A DNA stretch of 64,000 bases from Lysinibacillus capsici (lineage in GTDB: Bacteria; Bacillota; Bacilli; Bacillales_A; Planococcaceae), in NCBI RefSeq assembly GCF_003367505.1, contig NZ_PXXX01000004.1, positions 1 through 64,000 on the forward strand, written 5' to 3'. Of this stretch, positions 9,120-19,775 are shown piece after piece. The notes below the pieces were generated by a model. That model saw only the letters and a program-made list of their open reading frames with translations, made no database searches and had not been told where the DNA came from. The stretch's first letter is position 1; the number at the start of each line of letters is the position of its first letter. Made by a program: the position numbers and the translations under genes.

Positions 9120-10634
9120 TTACACATACTCATTTACTAAATCATTACTTAATAGTAAATATTTCGCCAATGCTTCAATTTCATCGCCAATTGGTTGATC
9201 GGCTAGTAATGGTGGACAAAATTCACGCACTTTCTTTAAGAATTTACTTGTAGTAGGAGATAATTGCTCTTCTGCCTTGTCTAAATGAATAGCCTGAGAT
9301 GCACAAATCAATTCGATAGCTATAACGCGAGCAGCGTTGTGAACAATCTGACGTACTTGACGTGCCGAAGTTGTTCCCATACTTACATGATCCTCTTGGT
9401 TACCTGATGTAGGAATAGAATCCACACTCGAAGGATGTGCTAAAACTTTATTTTCTGAGACAATAGAGGCTGCTGTATATTGAGCAATCATAAGCCCACA
9501 TTCAATCCCAGGGTTTGTTGCTAGAAACGGTGGTAGCCCTTCATTAAGTTGAGGGTTTACCATACGTTCTGTACGTCGTTCTGAAATATTGGCCCACTCA
9601 CATACACCTATTTTCAAAAAGTCCATTGCCAAAGCTATTGGCTGTCCATGGAAATGCCCACCCGATAAAACCTCCCCGCTTTCTAAAACGATTGGATTAT
9701 CAGTTGTTGCATTCATTTCTGTTTGAACACGGTCCTGTGCGTAGAAAAATGACTGCCAAGAAGCACCATGTACTTGCGGTATACAACGTAGTGAATAAGC
9801 ATCCTGCATGCGAATTTCACCCTGCTTTGTCACACGTTTACTGCCATCGAGCCACTTACGAATACGCCCGCCCACTAGTTCTAACTCTGGATGTGGTCTT
9901 ACTGCTAAAAGTGCTGGATCAAATGCCGAGGTAATGCCCTTTAAAGCTTCCAGTGTTAAGCTAGCAGCCATATCCGCTGCAAGACCGATTCGTTCAGCTT
10001 CATTGACCGTTAATACACCTATACCCGTCATAGCTTGTGTACCGTTAACTAATGCTAGCCCCTCTTTAGCTTGAAGTCTAACAGGGGTTAATCCTGCTTG
10101 CTTTAGCGCGTCACTACCACTCATGATTTCTCCGTTAAACTCAGCCTTTCCTTCTCCCACTAACACTAATGCCAAATGTGATAAAGGCGCTAAATCACCA
10201 CTCGCTCCTACTGAACCTTGTGACGGAACAATTGGATGAACACCTTTATTAATAAGATTCAACAATAGTTGGACAGTTTCCTCACGAATGCCAGAAAATC
10301 CTCTGGCCAAAGCATTGGCACGTAACACCATCATTGCACGTACAACATCTGTTGGGAATGGTTCACCAACACCGGTTGCATCTGATCGTAATAAATTTAG
10401 CTGCAATAGCTCAATGTCTTCTTCTTCAATTTTTATATTGCTGAGTTTACCAAACCCTGTATTCACACCATAAATTGTTTGGCCTTCAGCTAAACGCTTT
10501 TCGATACGCTCTCTACTTAAACGAATACGTTCCAAACTCTCTGTAGCAAGTGCAACTGTTGCTTGCCCCTTCACGATTTCCTCTATTTGTTGTCTTGTTA
10601 ATGTAGTGCCATCAAGCTCGATGATTGACTTCAC
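9120..10634 (-). CDS. hutH: Histidine ammonia-lyase
   Basis: It deaminates L-histidine to trans-urocanate. The 504-residue protein contains the Ala-Ser-Gly triad (residues 144-146, GSVGASGDLAPLSH) that cyclises autocatalytically into the MIO electrophile, plus the NGTQAMTGIG and QEDHVSMG segments of the family. The start is a GTG (10634) with AGGGGG seven bases upstream. First gene of the hutH-hutU-hutI operon; the order matches B. subtilis, but no hutP, hutG or hutM gene is adjacent. A sigma-A-like promoter, a cre-like site and a stem-loop lie in the roughly 170-base leader. Confidence 0.95.
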   Translation of the reverse strand: MKSIIELDGTTLTRQQIEEIVKGQATVALATESLERIRLSRERIEKRLAEGQTIYGVNTGFGKLSNIKIEEEDIELLQLNLLRSDATGVGEPFPTDVVRAMMVLRANALARGFSGIREETVQLLLNLINKGVHPIVPSQGSVGASGDLAPLSHLALVLVGEGKAEFNGEIMSGSDALKQAGLTPVRLQAKEGLALVNGTQAMTGIGVLTVNEAERIGLAADMAASLTLEALKGITSAFDPALLAVRPHPELELVGGRIRKWLDGSKRVTKQGEIRMQDAYSLRCIPQVHGASWQSFFYAQDRVQTEMNATTDNPIVLESGEVLSGGHFHGQPIALAMDFLKIGVCEWANISERRTERMVNPQLNEGLPPFLATNPGIECGLMIAQYTAASIVSENKVLAHPSSVDSIPTSGNQEDHVSMGTTSARQVRQIVHNAARVIAIELICASQAIHLDKAEEQLSPTTSKFLKKVREFCPPLLADQPIGDEIEALAKYLLLSNDLVNEYV

Positions 10635-10682
10635 ATGACATCCCCCTATTCCCTATATGGCTATGTAAATAAATTATCTTCA

Positions 10683-10760
10683 TTCATATTTTCGTAATAT
10701 GAAAACATCAGCCTCAAACTTTTTAAGCGTTTTCATAACAAAAGTTGGCTTCTGCTGATG
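10683..10760 (-). promoter_or_regulatory. hut leader: large stem-loop, cre-like site and short inverted repeat
   Basis: On the minus strand a two-part stem forms from CATCAGC (10760-10754) with GCTGATG (10712-10706) and from AACTTTT (10746-10740) with AAAAGTT (10723-10717). It is followed by TTTTC, so it could be an attenuator. The loop contains TGAAAACGCTTAAA (10722-10735), one mismatch from the CcpA cre consensus TGWAANCGNTNWCA. Nearer hutH lies the perfect inverted repeat TTCATATT/AATATGAA (10683-10703), a possible operator. Catabolite repression of hut is known in B. subtilis; its action here is inferred. Confidence 0.5.
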
Positions 10761-10801
10761 ATCAATTACTCTATTTACATTGTACTAACTACCTTTTTCA
10801 G

Positions 10802-10830
10802 AATATAGAGAATTTTAATAGAGAAAACAA
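10802..10830 (-). promoter_or_regulatory. Putative sigma-A promoter of the hut operon
   Basis: On the minus strand, TTGTTT (10830-10825) and TATATT (10807-10802) are 17 bases apart. The predicted start lies about 165 bases before hutH, leaving room for the structured leader. Confidence 0.5.
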
Positions 10831-10915
10831 GACTTTTTTCAGATTACTATGTTATTTTTATTAATATAACCGTACTTTTGTATGAAACTAGAATATTTTA
10901 AGAAGGGCTGATGGT

Positions 10916-12370
10916 ATGAAGCTGTTATTAATTGATCGCGATCCGACCGACCTAGCAGGAATAAAGTGGTTTTTACATACATATTTCCCTGGAGATGTTT
11001 TTATTGAAATGTGTACAAGTATTTCAGAGGTGTCTCATAGCATTAAACAATTTGAACCTGATGCCATACTGTTAAATATCGATATATTTCCTAATAATCG
11101 CTTAGCAGCTCTTTATCGCGATATACAAAAGCTTTCTGGTGCCATTTTAGCAATGACAACTGAGCCATTATTTAAAAATGCTTTGAAGGCAATTGATTTA
11201 CAAGTGGCTCATCTTTTTGTGAAGCCTATTGATTTAGAGCTATTAAAGAAAAAACTCACAACCATTTCTCTTCGCACACCACAGATTACAGAAGATGCTC
11301 AAGAGACTACAAACGATTCCTTTTATAATCAATTATTTTTAGATAATAAATCAAGTTCAATTGAGACAACATTACATTTCACAATGATTGAACCCGAGCA
11401 TACTGAAACCTTCAATAAGCTTTACAATTGGCTTCAACAAACACCGATTCACTTTCATATGAAAACCTACCCTCTATCTAATAGAATCGTATGTCTTTTT
11501 CAAACAAATGATATAAGGATTGTGGAAAAAGATGTACGTACACTTATGAAGGAATGGCGTTTGATTAGTAATAGTTCTTTAAATATCGGCATATATGATG
11601 GAAAACCTACAACCATTAAAACTATGTATACATTAACAAAGCGTGCACTACATCAAAGTTTTTATGAGGGCTTTGGCCATATTTTTTATGCGAGCAAACA
11701 ATATGAAACTCAGCCCTTTGATCCCTTACTGACACCAGAAGAGCAACAATTACTAATAAGTAGTTTGGAAGATGGAAACCTAGAGGCCGTTAAAACATTT
11801 TTATATCGGCTTTCTAATGAAGGCATATATTATGAGCAAGACGATTTACGCATTCATTTGACGAGTGTCTTAGCACAAATTAGACGCTTTATGCTGAAAT
11901 ATAAATTACATGAAAAAGCGGTTATCGAACAACACTACCGTCAGCTATTTCATTTAATCATTGAGCATCCTATATTTTATACGATACTCAATGGGATTAT
12001 TTCTTTCACGCAGACATTAATTGAGTTAGCAAGGGAAGCTCGAATAGAGAAACGAGCTGATTATGTTGAACTAGCTATAGAAATAATTGATCAACAATTT
12101 AAAGATAGCGCACTGTCTCTTCCCTTTGTCGCTCATAAGCTTGGAATAAGCCCCAATTATTTAAGTACAATTTTCTCAAGAAAACAAGGCTTGCCATTTA
12201 AGCGCTATTTACAGCAAGTAAGAATTCATCATGCCACAAAAATGCTGCGAGAAACAGATTTTGCTATTAGCGAAATCGCTCATTTAAACGGTTTTGATGA
12301 TCCAAATTATTTCATAAAATTATTTAAGCAACAAATTGGTATTACGCCTAACCGATATAGAAAAAATTAA
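10916..12370 (+). CDS. AraC-type response regulator with degenerate receiver, divergent from hut
   Basis: The 484-residue protein has an N-terminal CheY-like receiver (about 1-120), a middle region of unknown fold and a C-terminal AraC/XylS double helix-turn-helix (about 385-484, LPFVAHKLGISPNYL...ISEIAHLNGFDDPNYF), the YesN architecture. In the receiver the acidic pocket (DRDPTD) and the switch lysine (VKPID) are present. However, the phosphoacceptor position reads Asn54 (ILLNIDIFP) instead of Asp, so ordinary phosphorylation is doubtful. No histidine kinase gene is adjacent. The start is the ATG at 10916 with GAAGGGCTG upstream. Divergent placement 280 bases from hutH makes it a candidate hut regulator, replacing the absent hutP. 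This is inference from position only. Confidence 0.75.
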   Translation: MKLLLIDRDPTDLAGIKWFLHTYFPGDVFIEMCTSISEVSHSIKQFEPDAILLNIDIFPNNRLAALYRDIQKLSGAILAMTTEPLFKNALKAIDLQVAHLFVKPIDLELLKKKLTTISLRTPQITEDAQETTNDSFYNQLFLDNKSSSIETTLHFTMIEPEHTETFNKLYNWLQQTPIHFHMKTYPLSNRIVCLFQTNDIRIVEKDVRTLMKEWRLISNSSLNIGIYDGKPTTIKTMYTLTKRALHQSFYEGFGHIFYASKQYETQPFDPLLTPEEQQLLISSLEDGNLEAVKTFLYRLSNEGIYYEQDDLRIHLTSVLAQIRRFMLKYKLHEKAVIEQHYRQLFHLIIEHPIFYTILNGIISFTQTLIELAREARIEKRADYVELAIEIIDQQFKDSALSLPFVAHKLGISPNYLSTIFSRKQGLPFKRYLQQVRIHHATKMLRETDFAISEIAHLNGFDDPNYFIKLFKQQIGITPNRYRKN

Positions 12371-12561
12371 AAGATTAATTTTCAATTAGTTGATTTTATT
12401 TTCAATAAAGATTTTATCATGATGTCATTATCTTGATCTTAATATGACAATTATCTATAAAATTGAGATTAAATAAAATAAATTTAAGTTAAAAACTATG
12501 TATAAACCCTATGTCTAGCGCATATATTTATAGTTTATACTTAAATATAAAAATTCTTTAA

Positions 12562-12576
12562 CGATAATTATTATAA
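12562..12576 (+). promoter_or_regulatory. PerR box in front of the catalase gene
   Basis: CGATAATTATTATAA matches 12 of 14 defined positions of the PerR box TTATAATNATTATAA. It overlaps a TATAAT -10-like hexamer (12572-12577), as expected for peroxide-inducible repression of a katA gene. Confidence 0.75.
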
Positions 12577-12657
12577 TGTACTAGCAATTCTATTTTATAT
12601 TTGTTATAGTTATAGACGAAGAGTTTGACTCACATTTTTTTCAGGAGGTAAACTAAT

Positions 12658-14163
12658 ATGACAAACGCAAATGATCGTAGCCGTCGCTTTACAACAGCAG
12701 GTGGTGCTCCAGTAGTAAGTAACCATGACTCTATGTCAGCAGGTCCACGTGGCCCTCTTTTACTTCAGGATGTATGGTTAGTTGAAAAACTAGCAAATTT
12801 CAACCGTGAAGTAATTCCAGAACGTCGTATGCACGCAAAGGGCTCAGGTGCATTTGGTACTTTTACTGTAACGCATGATATTTCACAATATACTAAAGCG
12901 AAAATCTTCTCAGAGATCGGCAAGAAAACTGAAATGTTCGCACGTTTCTCTACAGTAGCGGGTGAGCGTGGTGCAGCAGATGCAGAGCGAGATATTCGTG
13001 GCTTCGCCCTTAAATTCTATACAGAAGATGGAAACTGGGATTTAGTAGGGAACAATACACCTGTATTCTTCTTCCGTGACCCGTTACACTTTACAGATTT
13101 AAACCATGTGGTAAAACGGGACCCACGTACAAATATGAAAAATGCCAACTCTAACTGGGATTTCTGGACTTCATTACCTGAAGCACTTCACCAAGTGACA
13201 ATTGTTATGTCTGACCGTGGTATTCCAGCTGGTTACCGTAATATGCACGGATTTGGTTCTCATACGTATAGCTTTATCAATGCTAATAATGAACGTGTTT
13301 GGGTTAAATTCCACTTCCGTACAGAGCAAGGCATTAAGAACTTAACTGGTGCCGAGGCTAATGAGATTATTGGTCAAGACCGCGAATCTTCACAACGTGA
13401 TTTATATGAAGCAATTGAAAAAGGCGATTTCCCTAAATGGAAAATGTACATTCAGGTAATGACAGAGGAACAAGCTCGTGAGCTACCATACAACCCATTT
13501 GATTTAACAAAGGTATGGTATAAAAAAGACTTCCCATTAATTCCTGTAGGTGAATTCGAGTTAAACAAAAATCCAGACAACTACTTTGCAGAAGTTGAAC
13601 AAGCTGCATTCGCACCATCTAACATTGTTCCTGGCATCAGCTTCTCACCAGATAAAATGTTACAAGGTCGTATCTTTGCATATGCCGATGCCCAACGCTA
13701 TCGTCTTGGTGTAAACCACTATATGCTTCCTGTCAACGCACCAAAATGTCCATTCCGTACTTTCCATCGCGATGGAGCAATGCGCTTTGATGGCAATCTT
13801 GGTTCGACATTAAGCTATGAACCAAATAGCTATGGTGAGTGGGAGCATAATTTAGACCATAAAGAGCCTGAATTACGTATTGATGGTCATGCAGGTATTC
13901 ATGATTTCCGTGAAGACGATAATAATTACTTTGAACAACCAGGTAAACTATTCCGTCTATTGACTTCGGAAGAGCAGCAACGCTTATTTGAAAATACCGC
14001 GAACGATATGGCTTCTGTTGAAGAGTTCATCAAACGCCGTCACATCCTTCACTGCTATCTAGCTGACCCAGCATATGGTGAAGGTGTCGCTAAAGCGATG
14101 GGTCTTTCCTTAGAAGGTATGGACCTTACAAATCCATATGTAAAACAACCAACAAACGTTTAA
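12658..14163 (+). CDS. katA: Heme catalase (monofunctional, small-subunit type)
   Basis: It disproportionates H2O2 in the cytoplasm. The 501-residue protein has the distal His59 (RRMHAKGSG), distal Asn132 ([10 protein letters not shown]) and proximal heme-ligand Tyr342 ([14 protein letters not shown]), and the RFSTVAGE segment. The usual FPDFIHTQKR segment after the Asn is replaced by [15 protein letters not shown], a variant of a normally well conserved stretch. AGGAGGT lies eight bases before the ATG. It is monocistronic, flanked by a PerR box and a terminator, so regulation by peroxide is likely. Confidence 0.95.
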   Translation: MTNANDRSRRFTTAGGAPVVSNHDSMSAGPRGPLLLQDVWLVEKLANFNREVIPERRMHAKGSGAFGTFTVTHDISQYTKAKIFSEIGKKTEMFARFSTVAGERGAADAERDIRGFALKFYTEDGNWDLVGNNTPVFFFRDPLHFTDLNHVVKRDPRTNMKNANSNWDFWTSLPEALHQVTIVMSDRGIPAGYRNMHGFGSHTYSFINANNERVWVKFHFRTEQGIKNLTGAEANEIIGQDRESSQRDLYEAIEKGDFPKWKMYIQVMTEEQARELPYNPFDLTKVWYKKDFPLIPVGEFELNKNPDNYFAEVEQAAFAPSNIVPGISFSPDKMLQGRIFAYADAQRYRLGVNHYMLPVNAPKCPFRTFHRDGAMRFDGNLGSTLSYEPNSYGEWEHNLDHKEPELRIDGHAGIHDFREDDNNYFEQPGKLFRLLTSEEQQRLFENTANDMASVEEFIKRRHILHCYLADPAYGEGVAKAMGLSLEGMDLTNPYVKQPTNV

Positions 14164-14200
14164 TATTCCACTTTATTATTGATATCCAAATCCAACTTTT

Positions 14201-14237
14201 ACTCCATGTGAATCCACTATTCACATGGAGTTTTTTT
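14201..14237 (+). terminator. Terminator of katA
   Basis: ACTCCATGTGAA pairs perfectly with TTCACATGGAGT over 12 bases and is followed by seven T. Confidence 0.9.
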
Positions 14238-14240
14238 ATT

Positions 14241-14284
14241 AAGAAAAGGCCTATGTCTATTTTTTTGACATAAGCCTTTTCTTT
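14241..14284 (-). terminator. Terminator of thiC
   Basis: AAGAAAAGGC and GCCTTTTCTT form the outer stem, with ATGTC/GACAT inside. It ends next to the thiC stop codon. Confidence 0.75.
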
Positions 14285-14286
14285 CA

Positions 14287-16068
<1,782 letters not shown>

Positions 16069-16140
16069 CTACTTCTCTCCCTTAAATTTATTTTGATATA
16101 AGGACCGATTCTAGCTCACCCCAACAATCCAAAAAATAAA

Positions 16141-16173
16141 GGCCGAATCCAAAATAATTATTTGGATCCGGCC
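16141..16173 (-). terminator. Riboswitch-controlled terminator upstream of thiC
   Basis: GGCCGAATCCAAA (16141-16153) pairs with TTTGGATCCGGCC (16161-16173). On the minus strand it is followed by TTTATTTTTT. Position after the TPP aptamer and 75 bases before thiC fits transcription attenuation. Confidence 0.85.
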
Positions 16174-16218
16174 ACGAATGTAAAGGTCTATTGATTGCAT
16201 ACTCTGCAATAGCTTCTT

Positions 16219-16316
16219 AACTTTCCCACGCTGGTATGAGCCAGATCAGGTCCAAAGGGTCAAGAAACTTCGTAGCGTTTCCCTCTCAGCCTGACTCATC
16301 AGACTCCCCTAGTTAA
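16219..16316 (-). ncRNA. TPP (THI-box) riboswitch
   Basis: Read on the minus strand it contains CTAGGGGAGTC, CTGAGAGGG, GACCCTTTGGACCTGATC and CATACCAGCGTGGGAAAG, the conserved blocks of the thiamine-pyrophosphate aptamer in order. It controls thiC through the downstream terminator. The stretch 16066-16380 holds this element and nothing else recognisable. Confidence 0.95.
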
Positions 16317-16380
16317 TACTATTTAGTTTGATGCTAGTGTAGCAGATAATACTAAGAGATGGAAGCTATTTTTTATCTTA

Positions 16381-17310
16381 CTAGGTAAATAATACTTCTG
16401 CAAAATAGATCACAATGGTTACAGTTATACAGCTTACAATGGTTGAAAATAAAACAGCTTGCGCGGCTGTTGCTGATTCTACATCATATTCCAATGCTAG
16501 ACTAGAACTATTGCGGGATGTTGGAAAAGCACTAGCTATAAACAGTGATTGTGCGACGACTCCATCTAATCCCAATATATAAATAATGGCCAATGCAACA
16601 GATGGTCCAATAATTAATCGCGTCAAACAGCTGATAAAGACGGTTTTATTAAACATTGATTTCATCTCTAATTGTGATAATTGCGCACCTAAAGTAATTA
16701 GAGCCACAGCAATAAATCCATCTGCCACATGTTCTACTGGTATTTTGATAAACTGTGGAATACCGATATCAAAATAATTCATAGCGACACCTATAATAAG
16801 CGCATGAATAATAGGCATTTTAAAGAAATCCTTGATGATTGTCATACCTGACTTTGTAGAAGAAATTAAATTGTATAAACCATATGTATACGTAGTCATA
16901 TTTTGAAAGATTACGAGCATGACCTGAATGGCTACTCCAATAGGTTGCGTGGCAAATATCATTTGAGCCACTGGAATACCGTAATTACCCGAGTTAATGA
17001 GCACAACACTATTTTTAAAGACAGCTGCCTCTGTTCTAGCTAAACCTAACCCTTTTGCCATAAAGTGACTGAGTATCATTTGACTACCGATAAAGAGTAC
17101 AATAAATAATCCGACCTCTCCCAGTACAGTTAATTCCACATGTGTTTCATATAAATTTACAAAAACAGCTGCTGGCATAAAGCAATATGTAATAAGCTGA
17201 GACAATGCTTTTAAATTAAAGCGAAATTTCTTTTGTAGTATAGCGCCTATTACAAGTAACACTAAAATAGGTACAACAATTTGAAAGAAAATCATTCCGA
17301 GATATATCAT
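16381..17310 (-). CDS. AEC-family permease (auxin efflux carrier superfamily)
   Basis: The 309-residue protein consists almost entirely of about ten hydrophobic helices. It has AEC-type features such as NSGNYGIPVAQ near residue 105 and the C-terminal ASAFPTSRNSSSLALEY stretch. Known AEC members export organic acids, malate or amino acids; the substrate here cannot be told. The ATG at 17310 has AAGGGGG eight bases upstream. It stands alone between thiC and a chemoreceptor; no convincing terminator is seen after it. Confidence 0.8.
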   Translation of the reverse strand: MIYLGMIFFQIVVPILVLLVIGAILQKKFRFNLKALSQLITYCFMPAAVFVNLYETHVELTVLGEVGLFIVLFIGSQMILSHFMAKGLGLARTEAAVFKNSVVLINSGNYGIPVAQMIFATQPIGVAIQVMLVIFQNMTTYTYGLYNLISSTKSGMTIIKDFFKMPIIHALIIGVAMNYFDIGIPQFIKIPVEHVADGFIAVALITLGAQLSQLEMKSMFNKTVFISCLTRLIIGPSVALAIIYILGLDGVVAQSLFIASAFPTSRNSSSLALEYDVESATAAQAVLFSTIVSCITVTIVIYFAEVLFT

Positions 17311-17382
17311 ATCAATGTCCCCCTTCCAGTGTTAATAGTAGTGTTGAATTCCTTCTAGGTCAATTTCTCCGGCTTTCACCAT

Positions 17383-17420
17383 AAAGAAGACTGCCTCTAT
17401 ATTGAAGGCAGCCTTTCTTT
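17383..17420 (-). terminator. Terminator of the chemoreceptor gene
   Basis: AAGAAGACTGCCT pairs with AGGCAGCCTTTCTT around an eight-base loop, immediately after the stop codon at 17421. Confidence 0.8.
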
Positions 17421-19520
17421 TTAAGCAAGCTTAAATCGGTTTACAACTTCTTGTAGCTCGTTTGAAATATCGTTCATATTTTGAATAGACTCTGCTACTT
17501 TTTGTAATTCTACTTGTTGATCCATTGCAGAAGCACTTACTTGTTCCGCAGAGGCTGCTGTTTGCTCTGAAATAGCCGAAATACTTTGGATAGCCATGAT
17601 TGCCTGATTTTTATGCTCTAACATGCTAGATAGTTTATTCATTAAATCACTAATAGAATTTGCAATTGAACCCGACAAATCACTGCTATCTTTAAATGCT
17701 AGTTGCGTGCTTTGTACGGACTCATTTTGAGATTGCATTAAATCTGCATTAGATGCAATCACAGCAACCGTCTGCTGAGAATTTTCAAGAATACTTTCTA
17801 CTGTACTCTTAATAATTTCTGTTTCATTCTTAGATTGTTCTGCTAGCTTTCTAACTTCCTCTGCAACTACAGCAAATCCTTTACCATGTTCACCAGCACG
17901 TGCAGCCTCAATACTTGCATTTAAAGCTAGCAGATTAGTCTGCTCGGTAATGCTTTGAATCGAAGCAATAATCTGATTAATATTGGCAATATTAGAAGCT
18001 AATGATTCCATTTGCTGCTGGATACGCCCATTCATTTCATTTGTCTCCATATTACGTTCTCTTAAACTTTCAACCTCATGCAATCCTTTTTCCGTTGTTA
18101 CACCTGTTTTATGAGATAGCTCATCCATTTCATTAGAAAGAGCCGTAATAGCATCAATCTGATCTGATAAATCCATCATTCGATAATTTGTTTCTTCTGT
18201 ATCCTCTGATTGCTTCGAAGCTCCTTGTGCAATCTCGTTGATAGCTACGGAAACCTCCTGACTAGAAGCAACTACCTCATTAAATGCCTCATTTACCTGA
18301 TTAGAAGATTGGTTCAATAACCTCGCGGAATTTAGTACAGTTTGAATCGCACTATTGGTTTTATCTAACATATTATTATAGGCCACAGCAACTGCACCAA
18401 TTTCATCAGGCTTAATATATCGCTCTTCTACCTTTTGTGTTAAATCCCCTTCGGCTGCAGTTTCAATCGATGCACGTAAAAATTTAAGTGGTTTTAATTG
18501 TTTATAGATGAATAACACACTTGCAGCTGTCATCAAAACCACCATAATAATGGAAGCAATAATCGTAAATACAAATACATGATTATATGTTTCTAGAATC
18601 TTTGATTCAGCTAACACGACTTGAACAGTCCATGTTTCGTCAATACCCTCTAAAATCATTGGAGCAAAAACATTATAGGCCTTTTCCTTCAGTTGATTAG
18701 AGTCAACGTACATACTTGTTAGTTCACCATTTTCCATTGTCTTACTAATACTTGTCCAAGTAGGATCCTCTTGCATATTGCGCCCAACTAGCTCATCACC
18801 AAAACTGTTAGCTGTTAGCACACCTTTATTCGTAATAATTGCCGCATAACCGCCTTCTGGGGCATTCGATTTTGTTAAATCATTTAAAAAATCTATTGAT
18901 ACATCGGCAGTCAATACACCGAAAAATGTCCCGGAAGCATTGATTAATGGCACTGAAATGGTTGTCATTAATACGGATTGGCCGTTTACATTATAATCAT
19001 AGGGCTCTGTCAAAACTGCACGTCTCTCTTCTTTTGGTACCCAATACCATTCAGAAATACTCTTATCATCAATACCTTCGATTAGAGCAGTCGAGATATC
19101 ATTTCCGTTCTTACTTAAATAAGGGATAAAACGTTTTTTAGTATCTACTAAAGCAGCTTCAGTTGGTTCTAAAATAATAGAATCTTGCTCAAAGATTGCT
19201 CCTACTCCAAGAATGTCATTATTGCTAGCTAAATTGTTTTCCATTACGTCTATGACACCCTTGGTAGACAACGTATTATTCTTCTCCATGCTTTCTATGA
19301 TACGCTTTGTTGTTTGTAATGTCGTATTGGCTTTCTTAAATCTTTCACTCATAATAGCTGCAGAAGATTCAGCCGATTGTAATGTTCCATGCTCTGCGTC
19401 TTCAACACTTTGCTTTTTTATAATAATCCCCGTTATGACAGTATAGGATAAAAATAAAATAAGAAATAATCCTATTATAAGGGAAGAAAGTTTTAAGGCA
19501 ATTCCTCTTGATTTTTTCAT
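17421..19520 (-). CDS. Methyl-accepting chemotaxis protein with extracellular Cache domain
   Basis: The 699-residue chemoreceptor has a transmembrane helix near residues 10-30, an extracellular double-Cache-type sensor (about 31-315) and a second helix (about 325-345). A HAMP domain and a long coiled-coil signalling domain follow, with the hairpin tip [20 protein letters not shown]. It relays ligand binding to CheA/CheW. The start is taken at the ATG at 19520, preceded by GGGGGTG; an upstream GTG (19535) overlaps that site. Double-Cache chemoreceptors commonly sense amino acids or organic acids, but the ligand is unknown. Transcribed alone. Confidence 0.9.
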   Translation of the reverse strand: MKKSRGIALKLSSLIIGLFLILFLSYTVITGIIIKKQSVEDAEHGTLQSAESSAAIMSERFKKANTTLQTTKRIIESMEKNNTLSTKGVIDVMENNLASNNDILGVGAIFEQDSIILEPTEAALVDTKKRFIPYLSKNGNDISTALIEGIDDKSISEWYWVPKEERRAVLTEPYDYNVNGQSVLMTTISVPLINASGTFFGVLTADVSIDFLNDLTKSNAPEGGYAAIITNKGVLTANSFGDELVGRNMQEDPTWTSISKTMENGELTSMYVDSNQLKEKAYNVFAPMILEGIDETWTVQVVLAESKILETYNHVFVFTIIASIIMVVLMTAASVLFIYKQLKPLKFLRASIETAAEGDLTQKVEERYIKPDEIGAVAVAYNNMLDKTNSAIQTVLNSARLLNQSSNQVNEAFNEVVASSQEVSVAINEIAQGASKQSEDTEETNYRMMDLSDQIDAITALSNEMDELSHKTGVTTEKGLHEVESLRERNMETNEMNGRIQQQMESLASNIANINQIIASIQSITEQTNLLALNASIEAARAGEHGKGFAVVAEEVRKLAEQSKNETEIIKSTVESILENSQQTVAVIASNADLMQSQNESVQSTQLAFKDSSDLSGSIANSISDLMNKLSSMLEHKNQAIMAIQSISAISEQTAASAEQVSASAMDQQVELQKVAESIQNMNDISNELQEVVNRFKLA

Positions 19521-19775
19521 AACTAACACCCCCACTTTTATACTAATAATAATGGATGGATGATTGTATCACAATAAAATATTTAGCGAATAAAGTAGAA
19601 AATTTACAGAATTATAGAGAAAAATACCGATACTTCACCAAACATTTATTTTTCAATATAAAGGACTAATGACTTATTTGAATGGAGATTCATAGTAAAA
19701 CATCCTCTTCTAATTCTAAATTATAGAAAAATATGATATATTAACTATTAAATAGAATGATTGGAGTGACTTAAA

